Shown here: piece after piece, positions 8,045 to 10,450 of the stretch | Layout: each line of letters starts with the position of its first letter | Position numbering within the stretch: position 1 is the stretch's first letter | NCBI GenBank assembly: GCA_900321525.1 | Contig: ONWL01000030.1 | Coordinates: 1 to 10,450 of the forward strand | Direction of reading: 5' to 3' | Length of the DNA stretch: 10,450 nt | DNA from: an uncultured Eubacteriales bacterium | GTDB taxonomy: Bacteria > Bacillota > Clostridia > Lachnospirales > Lachnospiraceae | Notes under the pieces: model-generated | What the model was told of the DNA's origin: nothing | Seen by the model: the letters and a program-made list of their open reading frames with translations, nothing else | Databases searched by the model: none | Program-made: the position numbers and the translations under genes

Positions 8045-8194
8045 TCAGTGATTTTCACAGCTCTGGTTACCAACTGTACAAGATGTCTTACAAGCAGACT
8101 GACAGGATGTCTGGCACTCACCGCATCCACCCTTCTTCATGGTATCTGCTAACTTCTTTGTTGTAAGAGTCTTCACACGCTTCAGGTTCTTCAT
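8045..8194 (-). CDS. scfA: SCIFF ranthipeptide precursor (six Cys in forty-five)
   Basis: The 49-residue peptide has a leader, MKNLKRVKTLTTKKLADTMK, then a glycine step and a core with six cysteines at C24, C27, C31, C35, C39 and C46 (GGCGECQTSC, ACKTSC, TVGNQSC). This is the SCIFF family, nearly universal in Clostridia, whose members become ranthipeptides after radical SAM crosslinking. In CteA a Cys-Thr link spans five residues; the equivalent pair here would be C35 and T40 (inference). The frame is open upstream to 8296, but GGAGG at 8201-8205 lies 6 bases before the ATG at 8194, and homologues begin here, so the short form is chosen. It has its own promoter. The mature function is unsettled; a quorum-signalling role has been reported for clostridial ranthipeptides. 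No dedicated protease or transporter gene is visible. Confidence 0.96.
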   Translation of the reverse strand: MKNLKRVKTLTTKKLADTMKKGGCGECQTSCQSACKTSCTVGNQSCENH

Positions 8195-8209
8195 TACGTT
8201 CCTCCATTC

Positions 8210-8228
8210 TGCTGCAGCCACTGCAGCA
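8210..8228 (-). repeat. Perfect 8-bp hairpin just upstream of scfA ribosome site
   Basis: TGCTGCAG and CTGCAGCA form a perfect 8-bp stem with a 3-base loop (8218-8220). The structure ends 4 bases upstream of the GGAGG site of scfA. It could stabilise the leader or keep the ribosome site free. Pairing is seen directly; function is inference. Confidence 0.55.
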
Positions 8229-8245
8229 CCTGTTTTCCTTACATC

Positions 8246-8267
8246 CTGCGGCACTTTCTGCCGACAG
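8246..8267 (-). repeat. Second hairpin in scfA leader
   Basis: CGGCA (8263-8259 on the minus strand) pairs with TGCCG (8253-8249) around a 5-base loop. Flanking CTG/CAG pairs extend the stem to 8 bp across one bulged base. It sits about 10 bases after the predicted start of transcription, so it could protect the 5' end of the scfA mRNA. Confidence 0.5.
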
Positions 8268-8284
8268 TCTATACATACTGATTT

Positions 8285-8314
8285 ATTATAACACACTCCG
8301 GTTGTAAATGAAAA
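8285..8314 (-). promoter_or_regulatory. Predicted extended -10 promoter of scfA
   Basis: On the minus strand TATAAT (8290-8285) is preceded by TGT, giving an extended -10 (TGnTATAAT). A weak -35, TTTTCA (8314-8309), lies 18 bases upstream. The start of transcription would be near 8278, leaving an 84-base leader before scfA that contains two hairpins. A perfect -10 plus TG makes strong constitutive expression likely. Confidence 0.7.
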
Positions 8315-8317
8315 GGA

Positions 8318-8340
8318 TTTTTTGATTTTATTTCAAAAAA
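8318..8340 (-). terminator. Weak AT-only stem-loop at the end of the CNNM gene
   Basis: TTTTTTGA (8340-8333 on the minus strand) can pair with TCAAAAAA (8325-8318) around a 7-base loop; the first arm contains the stop codon. The stem is nearly all A-T and no T-run follows, so termination is uncertain. It is the only candidate separating this gene from the scfA promoter. Confidence 0.25.
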
Positions 8341-9586
8341 GTTTCATTTGCAGCCGTACCTTTTCAATCCGGTTCTTCACCACCTGCGCTACGGTCAGGG
8401 TCAGTGTGTCTGTCTCCACCTGCTCTCCTTCTTCCGGCAGATGATCCAGTTTCTCTATCATATAACCGCCCAGAGAATCGTATTCCTCTGATTCTAAGCC
8501 CAAATCCAACTCATCATTCAGATCATCTAACTGGATGCTACCTTCAATCAGGTATTCTCCGTCTCCTACCAGCTGAATCCGCTCCTCCTCATCTCCGTCA
8601 TACTCATCTCGAATCTCCCCTACGATCTCCTCTAACAGGTCTTCTAATGTAAGCATTCCGGCAGTGGCACCATACTCATCCAGTACGATCATCATGGTGG
8701 TCTTGTGTTCCCGCATCTCATCTAGTAGTTCTGATGTATTCTTATGCTCGTATGTAAACTCCGGCTCTCTCATATATTCCCGCAGTGAAAAGGGAGTGCC
8801 ATGTTGATACAAAAGCAGATCCTTCATATTCAAAATACCAATCACATTGTCCGTGGTATCCTCATATACGGGCAGTCTGGTGTAATAATTTTCCTGAAAA
8901 ATGCCAATCAGTTCCTCATAGTCCATATCCACCTGAGCAAATACCACATCCACCTTGGGGATCATCACATCTTTTGCCTGGGAATCCCCAAAATCCACCA
9001 CATTGGCGATCATCTGCCGTTCTTCACTTTCAATGACCCCCTCTTCATGGCTCACATCCACTATGGTCAGAAATTCACTTTCCGTAATGGTCTGGGGCTT
9101 CTGGTTCATATCCACACGAAGCAAAAACAGCAGTCCTCTGGACAATGTGTTCACAATGAAAATCAATGGTGTACAGACTGCAATGAGCATCTGTATCATT
9201 CCAGAATAGGTCAGCGCAATCGGTTCCGCATATTTCGTTGCCAATGTCTTCGGTGTGATCTCACCAAAAATCAACACTGCAACCGTCAAAACACCGGTCG
9301 CAATCCCGGCACCTGTATTGCCAAACACTCTCGTTGCCAAAATAGTAGCCAGAGAAGAAGCAGACAAATTCACCACATTGTTTCCAATCAAAATGGCACA
9401 AAGCATCTTCTCCTGATTTGCAAAAATGTGCTCCAACCGAAGGGCACGCTTATCCCCATCCTCTGCCATAGACTGAATCCGAATCTTATTACATGCTGTC
9501 AATGCGGTCTCCGCAGAAGAAAAGAATGCTGATAACAAAAGCAACACAACCACGACGATAAGCTGTATGACGTCTCCTGAGTCCAA
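8333..9586 (-). CDS. CNNM/CBS-pair/CorC-domain membrane transporter, UPF0053 type
   Basis: This 417-residue protein belongs to the CNNM (DUF21) superfamily, whose bacterial members (CorB, MpfA) export Mg2+ or protect against high Mg2+. Older annotations as hemolysins are unsupported here. The CNNM membrane domain (about 1-190) has TM segments near 8-24, 62-85, 95-118 and 125-155, with family motifs FFSSAETALTA (21-31), IGNNVVN (67-73) and FGEITPKTLA (107-116). Two CBS motifs (about 205-265 and 275-330; MIPKVDV, NMKDLL, DEYGATAGMLTLEDLLEEIVGEI) normally bind ATP-Mg. A CorC/HlyC-like domain fills about 340-412. The start is TTG at 9586, with AGGAG about 10 bases upstream. An in-frame stop lies 8 codons further up, and the first internal Met (40) would lose TM1, so TTG is the only workable start. 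It has its own promoter. Confidence 0.93.
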   Translation of the reverse strand: MDSGDVIQLIVVVVLLLLSAFFSSAETALTACNKIRIQSMAEDGDKRALRLEHIFANQEKMLCAILIGNNVVNLSASSLATILATRVFGNTGAGIATGVLTVAVLIFGEITPKTLATKYAEPIALTYSGMIQMLIAVCTPLIFIVNTLSRGLLFLLRVDMNQKPQTITESEFLTIVDVSHEEGVIESEERQMIANVVDFGDSQAKDVMIPKVDVVFAQVDMDYEELIGIFQENYYTRLPVYEDTTDNVIGILNMKDLLLYQHGTPFSLREYMREPEFTYEHKNTSELLDEMREHKTTMMIVLDEYGATAGMLTLEDLLEEIVGEIRDEYDGDEEERIQLVGDGEYLIEGSIQLDDLNDELDLGLESEEYDSLGGYMIEKLDHLPEEGEQVETDTLTLTVAQVVKNRIEKVRLQMKLF

Positions 9587-9618
9587 AGTATTTCCACTCC
9601 TGTATCAAATATAGTATA

Positions 9619-9639
9619 TGACCAGTGGTCAAGCCACTG
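9619..9639 (-). promoter_or_regulatory. 13-bp palindrome overlapping a hairpin in the CNNM-gene leader
   Basis: TGACCA-C-TGGTCA (9631-9619 on the minus strand) is a perfect palindrome about 17 bases downstream of the predicted transcription start. CAGTGG (9639-9634) can also pair with CCACTG (9628-9623), sharing bases with the palindrome, so the two structures exclude each other. It may be a repressor operator or a leader-RNA switch. Only the symmetry is directly seen. Confidence 0.5.
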
Positions 9640-9654
9640 AGCGCATTATTTGTA

Positions 9655-9683
9655 ATAATACCATTCCAACCCAATACTGTCAA
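9655..9683 (-). promoter_or_regulatory. Near-consensus sigma-A promoter of the CNNM gene
   Basis: On the minus strand TTGACA (9683-9678), a 17-base spacer and TATTAT (9660-9655) form an almost ideal sigma-A promoter. Transcription would start near 9648, giving a leader of about 62 bases before the TTG start at 9586. Confidence 0.85.
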
Positions 9684-9741
9684 GGAAAAAGAAAATCCAA
9701 TCTAACTTCTTCTATTTGGTGTTTCACTTTTTACATACAGA

Positions 9742-9784
9742 AAACCTCCCGGATGTGCCTTCTGCCCACACAACCGGGAGGTTT
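9742..9784 (-). terminator. Intrinsic terminator hairpin
   Basis: AAACCTCCCGG (9784-9774 on the minus strand) and CCGGGAGGTTT (9752-9742) are perfect 11-bp arms around a 21-base loop, with an inner TGTG/CACA helix. The GC-rich core followed by TTTTCTGT fits a minus-strand intrinsic terminator. It would end transcripts from the LytTR gene or from the two promoters just upstream. The plus-strand side has only TTTC, so two-way action is possible but weaker. Confidence 0.75.
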
Positions 9785-9790
9785 CATATC

Positions 9791-9832
9791 ACTGTCTGAA
9801 AAAACATTATAGAAGGAGAAAAAACAGACAGT
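9791..9832. repeat. Perfect inverted repeat spanning a promoter
   Basis: ACTGTCTG (9791-9798) and CAGACAGT (9825-9832) are perfect 8-bp inverted arms separated by 26 bases. On the minus strand one arm overlaps the -35 of the internal promoter and the other covers the predicted transcription start, with the -10 between them. It may be a repressor operator, or a stem in RNA arriving from upstream. Confidence 0.6.
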
Positions 9833-9835
9833 CAA
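9806..9835 (-). promoter_or_regulatory. Sigma-A-like promoter inside an inverted repeat
   Basis: TTGACT (9835-9830), an 18-base spacer and TATAAT (9811-9806) on the minus strand. The -10 is perfect and the -35 matches 5 of 6. Transcription would start near 9799 and meet the terminator hairpin about 15 bases later, giving a transcript of roughly 62 bases with no gene in it. Confidence 0.6.
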
Positions 9836-9868
9836 CTAAGCTTCCTATGAATAATGCTTACACGAGGC

Positions 9869-9897
9869 AGTATACAAAACTTTCCATCCTATTTCAA
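9869..9897 (-). promoter_or_regulatory. Sigma-A-like promoter next to tandem repeats
   Basis: TTGAAA (9897-9892), a 17-base spacer and TATACT (9874-9869) on the minus strand; both hexamers match 5 of 6. Two 20-bp direct repeats end 3 bp upstream of the -35, the usual position for sites of LytTR activators. Transcription would start near 9862. Confidence 0.6.
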
Positions 9898-9900
9898 TCG

Positions 9901-9940
9901 TTTCTGCATAAGTGCAGTTTTTTCTGCGTAACTGCGGTCT
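9901..9940 (-). promoter_or_regulatory. Two tandem 20-bp direct repeats, LytTR/VirR-box-like
   Basis: Units 9901-9920 and 9921-9940 match at 16 of 20 positions with no gap. On the minus strand the cores read CGCAGTTACGCAG and TGCACTTATGCAG. These resemble the C. perfringens VirR box (recalled as CCCAGTTNTNCAC) and, more loosely, the AgrA half-site ACAGTTAAG. The 20-bp period, about two helical turns, is slightly under the 21-22 bp usual for LytTR dimers. The pair starts 22 bases after the LytTR gene stop. Confidence 0.55.
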
Positions 9941-9962
9941 TTTTCTCCATATTCTTCTATTT

Positions 9963-10450
9963 TTACGCATTGGCAATCTCGTTGATCCGAGTAATATATT
10001 CTCTTCTCAAAGCACTTCTTTTCCGTTCACTGACCTCCACCACTATACCACCATCTAATGTAATCTCTCCATACATCAATCGTTTGATGTTATCAATATG
10101 ATCCAGATTCACAATACAGGAATGGTGACAGCGAATAAAATGATAGGGTCGTAATTTTTCTTCCATCTCACGCAGTGTTCCCACACAGCGATACTCATTC
10201 TTTTCCGTATGAATCACCAGATTTCGATTTTTGATATCCACATACACAATTCGATCTGTCCGTATGGAAAAGGCTCCCTTTCCCTGAATCTCAATTCCAA
10301 TGAACTGATGGTCTGTCAGCTTTTTGTCAGCAGACCGCAATGCCTCCGGCAGCTTCTCCCGCAAGCGTGACTTATCAATATATCGAAACGCCTCTACCAG
10401 GTACCCATCCATACTGAATTCTGTATGGCTGGTCAAAATGATCAAAATCG
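9963..10450 (-). CDS. LytTR-family response regulator, N-terminus beyond window
   Basis: This is the C-terminal part of an AgrA/VirR-type regulator. The first visible residues, ILTSHTEFSMDGYLVEAFRYIDK, are the end of a phospho-receiver domain: strand 4 with the conserved Thr/Ser, and the strand-5 Lys in YIDK. The phosphorylated Asp lies outside the window. A LytTR DNA-binding domain follows over about 100 residues, with IVYVDIKNRNLVIHT, VGTLREMEEKL and the hallmark FIRCHHSCIVNLDHIDNI. The frame stays open to base 10450; an apparent TTG at 10445 is internal. A partner histidine kinase would be expected in the same operon, either beyond the window or elsewhere. The gene ends 22 bases before the tandem repeats described as possible LytTR boxes, so regulation of the adjacent promoter is plausible. 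Confidence 0.93.
   Translation of the reverse strand, partial: ILIILTSHTEFSMDGYLVEAFRYIDKSRLREKLPEALRSADKKLTDHQFIGIEIQGKGAFSIRTDRIVYVDIKNRNLVIHTEKNEYRCVGTLREMEEKLRPYHFIRCHHSCIVNLDHIDNIKRLMYGEITLDGGIVVEVSERKRSALRREYITRINEIANA

Larger units (their letters stand above)
9738..9862 (-). ncRNA. Candidate small RNA downstream of LytTR regulator
   Basis: Between the promoter at 9897-9869 and the terminator at 9784-9742 a transcript of about 125 bases is predicted, starting near 9862. A second promoter inside it would give a shorter form of about 62 bases starting near 9799. No reading frame here has a ribosome site. The long form would contain an 8-bp stem (ACTGTCTG/CAGACAGT) whose loop carries CUCCUUC (9818-9812), complementary to GAAGGAG Shine-Dalgarno sites, and the terminator stem contains CCUCCC. 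No known RNA family was recognised. Existence is inferred from promoter and terminator placement. Confidence 0.4.

Noticed and set aside
8195..8296. Longer scfA frame beginning at 8296
   Set aside because: It would start upstream of the predicted transcription start near 8278. The short form has a strong ribosome site and matches the SCIFF family.
9895..9951. Minus-strand 18-residue frame MEKKTAVTQKKLHLCRND over the tandem repeats
   Set aside because: No convincing ribosome site, very short, and the repeats are better explained as binding sites adjoining a promoter.
9847..10101. Plus-strand 84-residue frame with a hydrophobic stretch
   Set aside because: Its second half is antisense to the LytTR coding sequence, the first half is the tandem repeat and A/T-rich gap, and the nearest AGGAG is about 30 bases before the ATG.
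10443..10445. TTG as the start of the LytTR regulator
   Set aside because: The frame is open to the window edge and the protein begins mid-receiver domain, so the true start lies outside.

Overview
The window reads as chromosome of a Gram-positive anaerobe of class Clostridia, most likely Lachnospiraceae. The evidence is an almost canonical SCIFF peptide with its radical SAM maturase beside a fused secDF, then tgt and yajC. Shine-Dalgarno sites are strong and promoters are of the sigma-A type. Family-level placement is inference from gene content and order. Every supported gene is on the minus strand, so transcription runs from high to low coordinates.

In transcription order: (1) 10450-9963, the C-terminal part of a LytTR response regulator, cut by the window edge. 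(2) 9962-9587, a 376-base gap with no convincing protein gene but dense signals: a 20-bp tandem repeat, two sigma-A-like promoters, an inverted repeat spanning the second promoter, an intrinsic-terminator hairpin, and a separate near-consensus promoter for the next gene. (3) 9586-8333, a CNNM/CBS/CorC-type membrane protein starting at TTG. (4) 8314-6505, the SCIFF ranthipeptide module: promoter, structured leader, 49-residue precursor scfA, a terminator-like hairpin, and maturase scfB starting at GTG. (5) 6403-4148, a fused SecDF translocase motor. (6) 4147-4002, a spacer with two stem-loops and a doubtful Cys-rich small frame. (7) 4001-1, tgt, yajC, leuB and the first 432 codons of ilvD, closely spaced.

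The blocks combine Sec export (SecDF, YajC), export-linked ranthipeptide production (ScfA, ScfB), queuosine tRNA modification (Tgt) and branched-chain amino-acid synthesis (LeuB, IlvD). The amino-acid genes show no T-box or leader peptide here and appear to rely on the upstream transcript.

The best candidate for something undescribed is the gap after the LytTR regulator. Two direct repeats resembling LytTR-family (VirR/AgrA-type) boxes lie 3 bp upstream of a TTGAAA-N17-TATACT promoter. That promoter is followed about 125 bases later by a hairpin terminator. This suggests a LytTR-activated small RNA next to its regulator, similar in layout to agr RNAIII or VirR/VR-RNA. It is inferred from sequence alone.
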